Shown: one piece after another, positions 1-8,892 of the stretch
Position numbering within the stretch: the stretch's first letter is position 1
Layout of the letters: each line of letters begins with the position of its first letter
NCBI RefSeq assembly: GCF_003858645.1
Contig: NZ_RQJP01000004.1
Span: forward strand, 620,001-684,000
DNA length: 64,000 bases
Source: Larkinella knui
GTDB lineage: Bacteria; Bacteroidota; Bacteroidia; Cytophagales; Spirosomataceae
Direction of reading: 5' to 3'
Program-made: the position numbers and the translations under genes
The notes under the pieces: model-generated
Database searches by the model: none
What the model was told of the DNA's origin: nothing
Seen by the model: only the letters and a program-made list of their open reading frames with translations

Positions 1-42
1 CCTTCCAAAAGAACACGAAAAGGAAACCCTTTATCAATAGCG

Positions 43-480
43 TTAGTACCGACGAACCAGAAATTGATACAGTGTCTCTACTCCTTTCTTGTTGATCCGA
101 CCGGGAGTCCAACGGGGCATTAAGGTACCAATCCGAGTCATTTCTTTTTTCAAGACCGGATCATTATTGTCGGAGGGGACCAAGCTGATCACTTTACCCT
201 GTCCATCAATAGTAGCCGTTAGCCAAGTTTTCTTTCCAAGCTTGAGGGACGGATCGGCATCTCCGAAGTTTTCCAGAATGAAATCCACCAGCTTTTCTTC
301 TCCACCAGGAAACGAAGGAGGAGATTGCGTTTCAATTGAAATTAATCCCATTGTGTTATAGGTAATAATGGGTTTCCCACTATTAAGTCCAGGTTGAGCC
401 ATCACATCGATTGAAATGGCCACCGAAATAAGGGCTCCGATCAGAGCGAGGTCGCGAAACGAAGGTAGGGTCATTTTCAT
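43..480 (-). CDS. Secreted stand-alone TonB C-terminal domain protein
   Basis: 145 aa. The N-terminus (about residues 8-28) is a hydrophobic signal sequence ending VMAQ, a plausible signal peptidase I site. The rest carries the hallmarks of the C-terminal domain of Bacteroidota TonB proteins: PPSFPGGEEKLVDFI near residue 54, a central strand region with DGQGKVISL, and MPRWTPGR near residue 121. Full TonB proteins have an N-terminal membrane anchor and a proline-rich spacer; both are missing, so this is a free periplasmic domain rather than a complete energy transducer. Such small proteins are common in Bacteroidota but their role is not established. Start ATG at 480; a second in-frame ATG lies two codons later. 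No clear operon partner. Confidence 0.8.
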   Translation of the reverse strand: MKMTLPSFRDLALIGALISVAISIDVMAQPGLNSGKPIITYNTMGLISIETQSPPSFPGGEEKLVDFILENFGDADPSLKLGKKTWLTATIDGQGKVISLVPSDNNDPVLKKEMTRIGTLMPRWTPGRINKKGVETLYQFLVRRY

Positions 481-783
481 ATTTTATTCTGAAGATGCTA
501 ACCGATTCGACAGGGTTGCATCCATCTCAAATAAAAATTTGCCCTTATTTTTTTAGCTAATCAATTGGTCTGTTTAGTTAAATAAGCCTTTGAAAATAAA
601 AACCGGCACCTTCTGCCGGTTAGTCTAACTTCTCGGTGGGTATCCAGTTGAATAAAAACCAAATGGAATGCTAAAGATGGCTTAAAAACTTAGCGAAACT
701 GAAAATTGATAATAAGGGAAATCTTTTCGAAAACTGATCGGCAAATTAGGTCGGATTAACGCCATTCTTATTCCAGTAAGCTT
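481..783. other. Intergenic region with one hairpin
   Basis: AT-rich stretch of 303 bases between two minus-strand genes. Apart from the terminator-like hairpin at 601-621 I see no coding sequence or other element. Confidence 0.5.
597..621 (-). terminator. Rho-independent terminator (minus strand)
   Basis: Perfect 8-bp stem (601-608 with 614-621, AACCGGCA/TGCCGGTT) with a 5-nt loop. Read on the minus strand it is followed by a T-rich run (TTTTTATTTTC), so it would end transcripts from the gene at 784-1101, about 160 bases upstream. Confidence 0.6.
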
Positions 784-1101
784 TTATTGGTCTTGTGAAA
801 ATGGCACTTTTAAAAGGATATTAATGGTATTAAAAAACCAGGCGGTATAGGCATTTACGGTGCGGAGGTATAAATCAAAATCTCCTTTGTTGTAGAAAAG
901 CAGGAGACTATTAAAATCGGTTGGCAGATCACTGCTAAGAGCCTGCCCGACAACGGTTTTGATTACGCGAATAAAGCGTTCTCTATCCTCGGTAGCAAAG
1001 GTCTGATTCCATTGAACGATGTGATTACCACCTATAAACCCGTAATTAGTAAAGGAAAACAAGAATTCGTTTAATTCTTCTTCAGACGCTAACCGTTTCA
1101 T
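784..1101 (-). CDS. Hypothetical protein, about 105 aa
   Basis: I do not recognise a family. Reading from the ATG at 1101 the product is about 105 aa, starting MKRLASEEELNEFL, acidic and aromatic-rich, ending KVPFSQDQ, without signal peptide or obvious membrane segment. The same frame can be opened further upstream only through a TTG at 1152, which would add a hydrophobic 17-residue extension; I prefer the ATG. The composition looks like a real protein. The hairpin at 601-621 is a plausible terminator for it. Confidence 0.55.
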   Translation of the reverse strand: MKRLASEEELNEFLFSFTNYGFIGGNHIVQWNQTFATEDRERFIRVIKTVVGQALSSDLPTDFNSLLLFYNKGDFDLYLRTVNAYTAWFFNTINILLKVPFSQDQ

Positions 1102-1294
1102 GATCCGTAAAGAGTAGGCAAGTGAGGTTTTTATAAACAAAACAAATGCCAATGTTACTTAAACGGTATTTGTAGTTACTCTTAACGAGTTTATTTTAGT
1201 TTACGAGACCATTTGCCCCTCAATTCTTTACATAAATGTCCGTTTTATCACTACACATTTATTAAAATTTGATGATTGATACCCAACGCGAGGA

Positions 1295-1480
1295 TTACCA
1301 ATAGTATTCTTTGTCGTTGAGAAGGTCTGGGATTTTAACGGCTTTATTGACTTTAATCAGGTCTCCCAGGTTTAAAGCCATAAACCGTCGTTTCGCATCG
1401 TGTCGATTAAGAGCGGCCAGATGCATATCGTGAACTTCCTCCCCTTTCCGATAAGTAATTTTATACTGCTTCGTCGGCAC
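1295..1480 (-). CDS. Small hypothetical protein, 61 aa
   Basis: Basic 61-residue product (…YRKGEEVHDMHLAALNRHDAKRRF…) ending in KEYYW. No recognised domain. The only start that covers the whole frame is GTG at 1480; an internal ATG lies at codon 19. The hydrophilic, evenly mixed composition supports a real small protein, but there is no homology evidence available here. Confidence 0.4.
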   Translation of the reverse strand: MPTKQYKITYRKGEEVHDMHLAALNRHDAKRRFMALNLGDLIKVNKAVKIPDLLNDKEYYW

Positions 1481-1519
1481 GGCTTTTAATTATCAAATGA
1501 TACCTGGGCAGTTTGACAA

Positions 1520-1910
1520 TCAATTAAGGTGCCGGTTTAAGAAAGTAATAAAAAAACTACTAGTTGAGCCTATAGGGATGGATAGTTCATTGTCCTCTAA
1601 AAACAAACCCCGGCCCATCACCCCACCTTCCGCACCCTGTTTACCCATTATCTCATCCCGCACCGGGCCGTGTAGTCTTTCCGTTCTTACTCTGTCCATG
1701 AGCGTACAGAAACGGTCAGTTTTCTTAAACCGGGTAACGCTCATTAAACCATACCCAACCGCAGTTCTTCCAACGGGCTAAACCACCGAAATGAATCCAA
1801 AAACGGCTTGGTTTTTGCTCCATTCTATCCAGCACTTCCAAAAAACTCTCCGTCAAACGACGCGAATCGGTGTAGTAGACGAAAAACAAATCATTTCCAA
1901 CGGCAGACAA
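1520..1910 (-). pseudogene. Two overlapping short frames, possible gene remnant
   Basis: One frame (1725-1910, about 61 aa, only a TTG start) runs into a second frame (1520-1744, 74 aa, ATG start). They overlap by 20 bases over a TTTAA/ATGAGC junction. The first part has protein-like composition (DSRRLTESFLEVLDRMEQKP) and seems to lack its beginning; the second is rich in G and R. I recognise neither. This could be a frameshifted, decayed gene or chance ORFs. Confidence 0.25.
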
Positions 1911-2001
1911 GGCAGGGTTCTAAAATAAGGTCCCCGGTTTTGCAGGCAGGATTTAGTTCAGGCAATTCACCGTTTTCGAAACCTCGATAGCAGGCAATAA
2001 A

Positions 2002-2042
2002 ACCTGGCCTTTCCCCGCCAGGTAGCCTGCCTGAAGGCTACC
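2002..2042 (+). promoter_or_regulatory. Two mutually exclusive hairpins before the kinase gene
   Basis: ACCTGGC (2002-2008) pairs with GCCAGGT (2017-2023), and GGTAGCCT (2021-2028) pairs with AGGCTACC (2035-2042). The two stems share bases 2021-2023 and cannot fully form together. They lie 48 bases before the start of the hybrid kinase gene. No T-run follows, so a classical attenuator is not evident; a regulatory role is only a possibility. Confidence 0.3.
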
Positions 2043-2089
2043 AATAGCTTAAATGAAACAGTTCTAGTTCATCTCATTTACTGTCAAGC

Positions 2090-5000
2090 ATGAGAAACCA
2101 AAACCCTCGTTCACCCGTCTACATCCAGGGTTCCAAATGGTTAGCCTGGCAGCCTGCCTTTGCTATCAGTATCGTATTGGCCGCCGTAGTAATCACCTAC
2201 CAAGCTGCCCAGAATGCGACTCTTTTTTTAACCATTCTAGCCTTTGATCTTTTGATTCTGGCTGCAACAATCGCAGGTTTTCTTATGCAGCGGGCGATGC
2301 GTTCAATGGTAGATTCGTACCAACAGGATATGCTACAAGTCCAGGAATCAAAGGCCACCCTGCAGACTTCGCATGATACTCTGGAAGAATTAATCAATAT
2401 CAGTCCCATGGTTTTGTCGATTGTTGAACCCTGGGGGCATTTCAAAGGCATTTACTTTTCCAGCAATACCCGTGAGGTGTTAGGGTATGAAGCTGTTGAT
2501 TTCTATCAAGACGGGTTCTGGTTTGCCAGAATCCATCCTGATGATGTCAATACGGTTATTGAGTCAATCGATTTAGGCCTTGAAAAAGGTCATTCAAAAC
2601 ACGAATGTCGATTTTTGGATCAGGCAGGTACCTGGAGATGGGTCCACTACGAGGTAGTCAAAGTGGAGCGGGATGCCCAGGGCAGGCCCCTGAAGCTGAT
2701 CGGAGCGATCATGAATATTTCCGAGCAGAAAGCTACGCATAAATTCATGGTTAAAAGTGAAGAACGATTCTCACTAGCCTTCAAAGCCACAAAAGATATC
2801 GTGTACGACTGGAGCTTCAAAGATGAAGGGATCTGGTATAGTGATCAAATCCATGAAGCCTTCGGCTATCCCCGAACAACCCTTTTTAACCTGGATTGGG
2901 CCAGAACAAAGGTACATCCCGATGACCATGACCTGCTGTTTACATCCATTGAATCTACGTTGAGAGAACAGCGTGATAACTGGTCTGGCGAGTACCGGTT
3001 CCAGATGGCCAATGGCGAATACGCGTCTATATTAGACCGCGGGTTCGCGGTGTATGGGTCGAACGGTGCCCCGGAACGATGGATCGGTTGCATGTCCAAT
3101 ATCTCCGTGTTAAAGCAAACCGAAGCGGAGTTACGGGCCGCCAAGGTGAAGGCCGAAGAATCGGTTAAGTTGAAAAGCGAGTTCCTGGCGAACATGAGCC
3201 ACGAAATTCGCACGCCTTTAAATGGGATGATTGCCATGACGGAAATGATCCAGGAAACCGATTTGTCAGTGGATCAACGCCGTTATCTGGATATTATCAG
3301 TCGTTCTTCGGAAACCCTGTTGGCACTGATTAACGATATTCTTGATTTTTCAAAAATAGATGCGGGCAAATTAGAGATAGCACCCGTAGCATTTTCTCTT
3401 CGAGATGAGATTCCGAAAGGTTTAGCCTCGCTGGCCCTTAAGGCCTCCTTAAAGAAACTCGAATTTTTGTATCGGATCAACGAAGATGTACCGGATCAAT
3501 TGATTGGTGACGTGTACCGCATTCAACAGATCATTGCCAACCTGGCGGGCAATGCCATCAAATTTACTGAAAAAGGAGAAGTAGTGATCAGCTTTGCCCT
3601 TGACCATGTAGAGGGAAAGTGGGCCATGCTCCATTGTTCGGTATCAGATACCGGTATCGGCATACCCGCCGAGAAAGTAGGGCAGATTTTTGAAGAGTTC
3701 ATTCAGGTAGATGGAACGACGACTCGTCAGTATGGAGGAACCGGTTTAGGCCTGGCCATTACCAAACGTCTGGTGGAAGTGATGGAGGGAACGGTTTGGA
3801 TCGAAAGTAGAGAAGGGGCGGGAAGTACATTTCACTTTACACTGAAGCTGGAAGTTCAACCCGTGGAGTTTCCCCGCAAACCGCTCAAAAACCGGGATAT
3901 GAAAAACATGGAAGTACTGATTGTGGAAGATAATCATTCGGCCCGGCAGTACGCCACTGAAGTCATTACCCAGTTTGGAATGTCGCCCGTCGCGGTGGCA
4001 ACGGGCGAAGAGGCCTTAAGTCATTTATACCGGGCTGCAGGTGCTGGCAAACCTGTTCCGCTGATGCTGCTAGATATTTCCCTTTCCGGTGAGTTGGATG
4101 GCTATGATGTGGCTGATTCGGTTATCAATGATCGAAGCCTGCAGCAAACGGCCATTGTGGTGATCTCGATGTCTCAAAAAGTCAGTGATCGGGAGCGGTT
4201 TGGGCAGTTGGGAATCCAGGATTTCCTTTCCAAGCCCTTTAGTCAATCCGATTTATTCGACAGTATTCAGAACCTTTTTGCGGTAAAAAGAGCCGAAGCA
4301 TTCGCCCCCGTACAGGATCCAAATCCGGTAATTGCCCCGGAAAAGGCGCCCCTTTCAACCTTAAAGATTCTATTGGCCGAGGATAACCTCGTTAACCAGG
4401 AGGTAGCCCTGAGTATATTGGGCAAGTCGGGCCACCTTGTTACCGTGGCCAATAACGGTCAGGAAGCAGTAGCACTATTTCAGCAGCACCACTTTGATCT
4501 GATCCTGATGGATGTCCAAATGCCCCAAATGAATGGCTATGTAGCTACCGAAAAAATCCGACAGTTGGAAGGCCGTACGGGCAAACATATTCCGGTTATT
4601 GGTTTAACAGCCAACGCTATGAAAGGCGACCGGGAAAAATGCCTGGCTGCGGGCATGGATGACTATGTGAGCAAACCCATGCGGCTGAAAGACCTGACAC
4701 ACGCCTTATCAAAACTGCAACAGACGACTGTTTCTCAGTCGTCTGTTAAAAAGATCCGTTCAGCCGCCCTCTCAGTGGTCGACATTAGTGCCTTACTTGA
4801 ATTGTTAGATGGAGATAAACACATGCTCGGGAAAATCCTGGCCATGATGCCCGAACAGGCAACGACCATCCTCAATACGCTGGATGAAGCTATTGTCCGA
4901 AGTGATATGAAAGGCATTCAGTTTGCTTCACATACCCTGAGAGGTCTGTGCCTTAATGCGGGCATGCAGATCGTTGCGGAAACCGCTGCCAGGATTGAGC

Positions 5001-5110
5001 TATACGCCCATGATGATCGGTTAACTGCGATACAGGGCCTGATGCCTCGACTAAAAGAGGAGGTTGCTGAGGCATTACAATCACTGGAACTCGTTCAGCG
5101 TCAGCTTTAA
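2090..5110 (+). CDS. Hybrid sensor histidine kinase / response regulator with HPt
   Basis: 1006 aa phosphorelay protein carrying all four relay stations in one chain. Order: two membrane segments (about 20-37 and 45-65), a short coiled linker, two PAS/PAC domains (about 95-215 and 225-345), HisKA with the H-box at His371 (SHEIRTPLNG), an HATPase domain with N-box (NLAGNAIKFTEKG), G1 (SDTGIGIP) and G2 (GGTGLGLA), a first receiver (acceptor about Asp662, conserved Lys in LSKPF), a second receiver (acceptor about Asp808 in LILMDVQMP, Lys in VSKPM), and a C-terminal HPt domain with His948 (SHTLRG). The periplasmic loop between the membrane segments is only a few residues, so the signal is probably sensed by the PAS domains or within the membrane. 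No separate output regulator is adjacent; the target is unknown. Confidence 0.95.
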   Translation: MRNQNPRSPVYIQGSKWLAWQPAFAISIVLAAVVITYQAAQNATLFLTILAFDLLILAATIAGFLMQRAMRSMVDSYQQDMLQVQESKATLQTSHDTLEELINISPMVLSIVEPWGHFKGIYFSSNTREVLGYEAVDFYQDGFWFARIHPDDVNTVIESIDLGLEKGHSKHECRFLDQAGTWRWVHYEVVKVERDAQGRPLKLIGAIMNISEQKATHKFMVKSEERFSLAFKATKDIVYDWSFKDEGIWYSDQIHEAFGYPRTTLFNLDWARTKVHPDDHDLLFTSIESTLREQRDNWSGEYRFQMANGEYASILDRGFAVYGSNGAPERWIGCMSNISVLKQTEAELRAAKVKAEESVKLKSEFLANMSHEIRTPLNGMIAMTEMIQETDLSVDQRRYLDIISRSSETLLALINDILDFSKIDAGKLEIAPVAFSLRDEIPKGLASLALKASLKKLEFLYRINEDVPDQLIGDVYRIQQIIANLAGNAIKFTEKGEVVISFALDHVEGKWAMLHCSVSDTGIGIPAEKVGQIFEEFIQVDGTTTRQYGGTGLGLAITKRLVEVMEGTVWIESREGAGSTFHFTLKLEVQPVEFPRKPLKNRDMKNMEVLIVEDNHSARQYATEVITQFGMSPVAVATGEEALSHLYRAAGAGKPVPLMLLDISLSGELDGYDVADSVINDRSLQQTAIVVISMSQKVSDRERFGQLGIQDFLSKPFSQSDLFDSIQNLFAVKRAEAFAPVQDPNPVIAPEKAPLSTLKILLAEDNLVNQEVALSILGKSGHLVTVANNGQEAVALFQQHHFDLILMDVQMPQMNGYVATEKIRQLEGRTGKHIPVIGLTANAMKGDREKCLAAGMDDYVSKPMRLKDLTHALSKLQQTTVSQSSVKKIRSAALSVVDISALLELLDGDKHMLGKILAMMPEQATTILNTLDEAIVRSDMKGIQFASHTLRGLCLNAGMQIVAETAARIELYAHDDRLTAIQGLMPRLKEEVAEALQSLELVQRQL

Positions 5111-5346
5111 CAACTACACTACTACTTCCCGCTTTTCCTTCTGTCTGCAAGGTCAGCGTCGTGCAACCAATAAGGGCCAAAATGTACGCACGGAGAAAAT
5201 CGTTGCCCTTCAACAAGTCATTTTTCTTCCCCGACCGGAGTATTTCTTTTGGTACCCTTCTTAAAACCCACTTTCCCGCAGCCAGATGTAGTAAAATCCA
5301 CGGCTGAAGAGTAGGTTTACTTACAATTACTACTGATTTGCCGTTT

Positions 5347-6378
5347 ATGATTCGATACCACAAAATTCAAACTTTGCCGGGAATCCAGATTATTAGTTCA
5401 AACAGCGTCAGTGTTTTACTCATCCTCTTCACGCTGATCGGTTGGGCGACGTACGCTCGACCCCTTCAGCGCTATACTTTCGACCGCGGTTTGTTCGGAA
5501 CCGAATTCCGCCAGATTTTTTACGCGCCCAACGACAGCGTCGCCGGGCTAGTCCGCCGGGCGGTCGATGCCCGGATGGATTCGCTCAACATCGTCATGAG
5601 TGATTACCTGGATGGCAGTGAAATCAACCGGCTGTCGGCCACGGCGGGCTCGGGCCAATGGGTTAAGGTGTCACCGGATTTGTTCGACGTATTGAGCCGG
5701 GCGGTTTTGATTGCCAAAGCTTCTGACGGTTTATTTGACCCCACGGTGGGGCCGTTGTCGCAACTTTGGCGACGAGCCGTTCGGCGCAGCGTTTTTCCGA
5801 CAAAATCAGAACTTCGAAAAGCGCACCGTCTGGTCGATTACCGGTTGATCGAGTTGAAAAGGCCCCATTTAATCCGGTTAAAAAAACCGGGCATGCGGCT
5901 GGATGTCGGCGGTATTGGCCAGGGATATGCCGTCGATGAAGGGTTGAAAGTGCTCCGGCAGATGGGTATAAAATCGGCTTTGCTGGATATTGGGGGCGAT
6001 ATTCTGGTGGGCGATCCGCCACCGGGCGAACGCGGCTGGCGGATTTTGATCGGGGCCCAGACGGATACGACGACGTTGCTTTTGCGCAATGTAGGAATCA
6101 CAACGTCAGGCGCTACCCATCGGTATCTGGACCACAACGGAAAGCGGTATTCGCACCTGATGAACCCGCGGACGGGGCTGGGACTGCTTCATCACGCTCA
6201 AACCACGGTTCTGGCACCGGACGGTACGCACGCTGACGCCTTGACAAAAGTGTTTAGCGTTGCGGGAATCCGGAAAAGCAAGCAGTTGGTGAAGCGGTTT
6301 CCGGGTGTCATCGTCTGGCTGACGGAAGAACGGAAAGGGACGTTAACAAGCTGGACGTCAAGACAAAAGGCCGGGTAG
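5347..6378 (+). CDS. apbE: FAD:protein FMN transferase (ApbE family)
   Basis: 343 aa from the ATG at 5347 (a TTG three codons earlier is less likely). A hydrophobic N-terminal segment (about 17-38) exports or anchors it, as expected for ApbE, which covalently attaches FMN to threonine in periplasmic flavoproteins such as NqrC/RnfG. Family motifs are all present: DGLFDPTVGPL, the glycine-rich DVGGIGQGYAVD, LLDIGGDI, KRYSHLMNPRTG and the Mg-binding HADALTKVFSV near the C-terminus. No flavoprotein substrate gene is nearby. Its stop codon lies inside the perfect palindrome that separates it from the convergent exbD. Confidence 0.93.
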   Translation: MIRYHKIQTLPGIQIISSNSVSVLLILFTLIGWATYARPLQRYTFDRGLFGTEFRQIFYAPNDSVAGLVRRAVDARMDSLNIVMSDYLDGSEINRLSATAGSGQWVKVSPDLFDVLSRAVLIAKASDGLFDPTVGPLSQLWRRAVRRSVFPTKSELRKAHRLVDYRLIELKRPHLIRLKKPGMRLDVGGIGQGYAVDEGLKVLRQMGIKSALLDIGGDILVGDPPPGERGWRILIGAQTDTTTLLLRNVGITTSGATHRYLDHNGKRYSHLMNPRTGLGLLHHAQTTVLAPDGTHADALTKVFSVAGIRKSKQLVKRFPGVIVWLTEERKGTLTSWTSRQKAG

Positions 6379-6408
6379 ATTTCTAAAATCTACCCGGCCT
6401 TTTGTCTT
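6360..6408. terminator. Bidirectional terminator, perfect 22-bp inverted repeat
   Basis: Arms 6360-6381 and 6387-6408 are perfect reverse complements with a 5-nt loop. The arms begin and end with A/T-rich tracts (ACAAAAGG … CCTTTTGT), so it can terminate in both directions, serving convergent apbE and exbD. The apbE stop codon (6376-6378) is inside the left arm, so the last apbE codons are part of the hairpin. Confidence 0.85.
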
Positions 6409-6421
6409 GAAAGGATTGAAC

Positions 6422-6814
6422 TTATTTTGAGGTCGCCATCACCATCTTGATATTCAGTTTGGCACCCGTTTGCAGCACATCTACCAGATCCTGAACGGCC
6501 AGCGTCTTATCGACCCGCACCACAATGGTTGGCTCGGCCACATCCTTCAGAACCGACCGCAGTTCCATTTCCAGGTTTTCGGCGGCAATGGGCGTTTTAT
6601 CGATGAAATACCGCTTCTGGTCATCCACCGACAGCGTGACCTGTTTCTTGCTCAGTTGCTGCGAAGAGGCTGCTTTAGGAAGCAACAGCTTGATAACGTT
6701 GGGGTTAGCCACCGTTGAGATAATCAAAAAGAACAACAGCAGGAAGAACATGATGTCGTTCAGTGAGGAGGTGGCAACCTCGGCGGCAAACTTGGTTTTT
6801 CTTCGGAATTTCAT
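6422..6814 (-). CDS. exbD: ExbD/TolR family biopolymer transport protein
   Basis: 130 aa. A short cytoplasmic N-terminus (MKFRRKTKFAAEV) is followed by one membrane segment (about 20-38) and a periplasmic domain of about 90 residues ending MVMATSK. In the membrane segment the family normally has an Asp essential for proton passage; here NDIMFFLLLFFLI places an Asp at the start of the helix. It follows the ExbB gene on the same strand 86 bases downstream, forming a two-gene stator unit for a TonB- or Tol-like system without a tonB next to it. Confidence 0.9.
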   Translation of the reverse strand: MKFRRKTKFAAEVATSSLNDIMFFLLLFFLIISTVANPNVIKLLLPKAASSQQLSKKQVTLSVDDQKRYFIDKTPIAAENLEMELRSVLKDVAEPTIVVRVDKTLAVQDLVDVLQTGAKLNIKMVMATSK

Positions 6815-6900
6815 GTGCGGAGATTATAGAGCAAAGACAGAAAAAAAAAGACGGTTTTCCTGTCAGGCTTTTTTCTCTTGTCTACCTTCTTTTATCTTTC

Positions 6901-7608
6901 TTATCTTACCCGGGCGGCTTCAGTTGGTTTTTGCAGCACTTCCATGAATTCGAACGAGTTGATCTCCAGCTTCAACGTGAACTTTTCAATGAACATGTTC
7001 AGCAGGTGATAGCCGGTATAAGCAATAACGCCGACGATCAGACCGGAACCGGAGGTGATCATTTTTTCGTAAAGACCACCGGCGATGATACCGACGCTAA
7101 TGTTATCGGACAGCGAGATGTCGTAGAAAATCCGGATAATCCCCGAAATAGTTCCGATGAAACCCAGCATGGGCGCAATACCGGCAATAATTCCTAAATA
7201 ACCCAAGTTCTTTTCCAGCCGCGACAGTTCAATTTGTCCGACAGTCTCCAGCGTTCCTTCAATCTCCCGGATGGGCGAACCGATACGGCCGACGGCTTTT
7301 TCAAAAATGCGGCCAATCGAATTGCGCTGATTCTTGCAGAAGGATTCGGCCGATTTGATGTTGCCCTGCAAAACCATGTCTTTCACATTGTCGATAAAAT
7401 TATCGTCGACCCGGGTGTTGTTGCGAATAAAGAGCCAGCGTTCGATAATCATGTACAACGCCAGAAAAAACAGGATTGCGATGGGAATCATGACCCAGCC
7501 CCCTTTGGCAATCAGATCGAACAATTGCATGCTTTGGGCCGGATTTGCGGCTGCTGCCGTGGAATCGACGGCCGGAGCACCAGCCGTTGGGACTTGTAAT
7601 AGAATCAT
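6901..7608 (-). CDS. exbB: MotA/TolQ/ExbB proton channel family protein
   Basis: 235 aa, three membrane segments: one near residues 33-53 (GGWVMIPIAILFFLALYMII) and two after the cytoplasmic loop, about 135-155 (LGIIAGIAPMLGFIGTISGI) and 180-205 (GLIVGVIAYTGYHLLNMF). The G- and T-rich helices with a conserved polar face are typical of the ExbB/TolQ proton channel. It pairs with the downstream ExbD. ATG start at 7608. A TATATTTG promoter box lies about 107 bases upstream. Confidence 0.92.
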   Translation of the reverse strand: MILLQVPTAGAPAVDSTAAAANPAQSMQLFDLIAKGGWVMIPIAILFFLALYMIIERWLFIRNNTRVDDNFIDNVKDMVLQGNIKSAESFCKNQRNSIGRIFEKAVGRIGSPIREIEGTLETVGQIELSRLEKNLGYLGIIAGIAPMLGFIGTISGIIRIFYDISLSDNISVGIIAGGLYEKMITSGSGLIVGVIAYTGYHLLNMFIEKFTLKLEINSFEFMEVLQKPTEAARVR

Positions 7609-7714
7609 GTGCGCTATGAATCAGATAATCGGTTTATAGTTACTACGTAACCGGAGCAGGCGTCTTCGTTGTTCAACGCCCTCTTTGCCGGATTTATTGT
7701 AAACGTTGGCTGTT

Positions 7715-7722
7715 CAAATATA
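7715..7722 (-). promoter_or_regulatory. Bacteroidota -7 promoter box before exbB
   Basis: TATATTTG on the minus strand, an exact match to the TAnnTTTG consensus used by the primary sigma factor of Bacteroidota. It lies about 107 bases before the exbB start. No convincing TTTG -33 box was found. Confidence 0.45.
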
Positions 7723-7752
7723 ACGAAACAATAAGGAGAATCGTCAGAAAAC

Positions 7753-8730
7753 TTACTGATTAGGCTTTACCAAAATCTTGCCGCGCCGACCGGGCTGTTC
7801 GCTGTGTTCAACGGCTTTTTTTATTTCTGAAATTGGGTAGGTTGCTTCAACCGGCACCTGAATCTGACCACCAACGAGCAGGGTAATGACGTTGCGGGCT
7901 ACGTTCTGCCGCGTTTGACTGTCGACCCGGCGCATCCAGTCCGTCAGCCAGAAGCCTTTGATCGTCAATTCCCTGAAAATCATGAGCCCTGCATTGAAGG
8001 ACGGATTTTGCAGGCTCAACACCCCGTAAAGGATCATGGTTCCGCCTTTGGCCAGGCATTTCAGCGCGTCGGAAGCCGTGTTTCCGCCCACCGCTTCCAG
8101 TACGCAGGTTACGCCTTTGCCTTCCGTGAGGGCCTTGACGCGGTTCGTCAGTTTTTCCTTTTTCGTGTTGACAATCGCCGTAATGCCCAACGCTTTCAGC
8201 TCAGCGTCGAGGTCGTTGTGCCGAACCGTGCCGATGGTTTGAATGCCTTTGAGCTTGCAAAGCTGAATCACGAGTTTGCTGAACGACGATCCGGCGGCTG
8301 TCAGTAGCACCCACTGGCCCGGTTGCAGCCCCGACTCTTCCAGCATGGCATACGCCGAAAACGGGTTGACAAACAACTGGGCGGCCACTTCGTCAGAAAG
8401 GGTGTCCGGTACCGGAATCAAACTGCGCTGGTTGGCCAGTACGTATTCCGACCACGTGCCGATGGCCGTGAAACTCACCCGGATTCCGGTCCGCATCGTC
8501 ACGCCTTCTCCCAGCGCATCCACAATGCCGACGCCTTCAAAACCCGCGCCGGAGGGCAGTTCGGGTTGAATACCGTACAGATTTTGAACGAACATCAAAT
8601 CCGAAGGATTGATGGGGCTGGCGATGACTTTGATGCGAACTTCGCCGGGACCCGGTTCGGGCAGAGCGGCATCGACAACCTGAAGCGTGTCGGTTGGTTT
8701 TCCAATGGTTGAGAAGGTAACGGTCTGCAT
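7753..8730 (-). CDS. MDR family NADPH-dependent reductase (enoyl-reductase/quinone-reductase type)
   Basis: 325 aa when started at the ATG at 8730 (MQTVTFSTIGKPTDTLQV), where the family fold begins; the 32 residues further upstream have no family character. The N-terminal GroES-like domain contains SPINPSDLMFVQNLYGI and LPSGAGFEGVGIV; the C-terminal half is a Rossmann fold (WVLLTAAGSSFSKLVIQLCK) for NADPH. The pattern is closest to mitochondrial trans-2-enoyl-CoA reductase (MECR/ETR) and related zinc-free reductases; the zinc-binding cysteines of classical alcohol dehydrogenases are missing. The exact substrate cannot be told from sequence. It ends converging on nothing and stands alone. Confidence 0.85.
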   Translation of the reverse strand: MQTVTFSTIGKPTDTLQVVDAALPEPGPGEVRIKVIASPINPSDLMFVQNLYGIQPELPSGAGFEGVGIVDALGEGVTMRTGIRVSFTAIGTWSEYVLANQRSLIPVPDTLSDEVAAQLFVNPFSAYAMLEESGLQPGQWVLLTAAGSSFSKLVIQLCKLKGIQTIGTVRHNDLDAELKALGITAIVNTKKEKLTNRVKALTEGKGVTCVLEAVGGNTASDALKCLAKGGTMILYGVLSLQNPSFNAGLMIFRELTIKGFWLTDWMRRVDSQTRQNVARNVITLLVGGQIQVPVEATYPISEIKKAVEHSEQPGRRGKILVKPNQ

Positions 8731-8832
8731 GGATGCGGAAAAGCGGTCAGGTGAATGCGAATTACTTTCGACAAAAGTACGATGCAATCCGTAGTTACCC
8801 GGTGTAAAATAGGTCTGAATAGACAAACTTTC

Positions 8833-8840
8833 TATTTTTG
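8833..8840 (+). promoter_or_regulatory. Bacteroidota -7 promoter box
   Basis: TATTTTTG, exact TAnnTTTG match, 52 bases before the HupE/UreJ-like gene at 8893. Confidence 0.45.
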
Positions 8841-8892
8841 CGGCACAATCAATACCGGTTTAAACGGGTAACAAACTTCTTGAGTCGATCTT

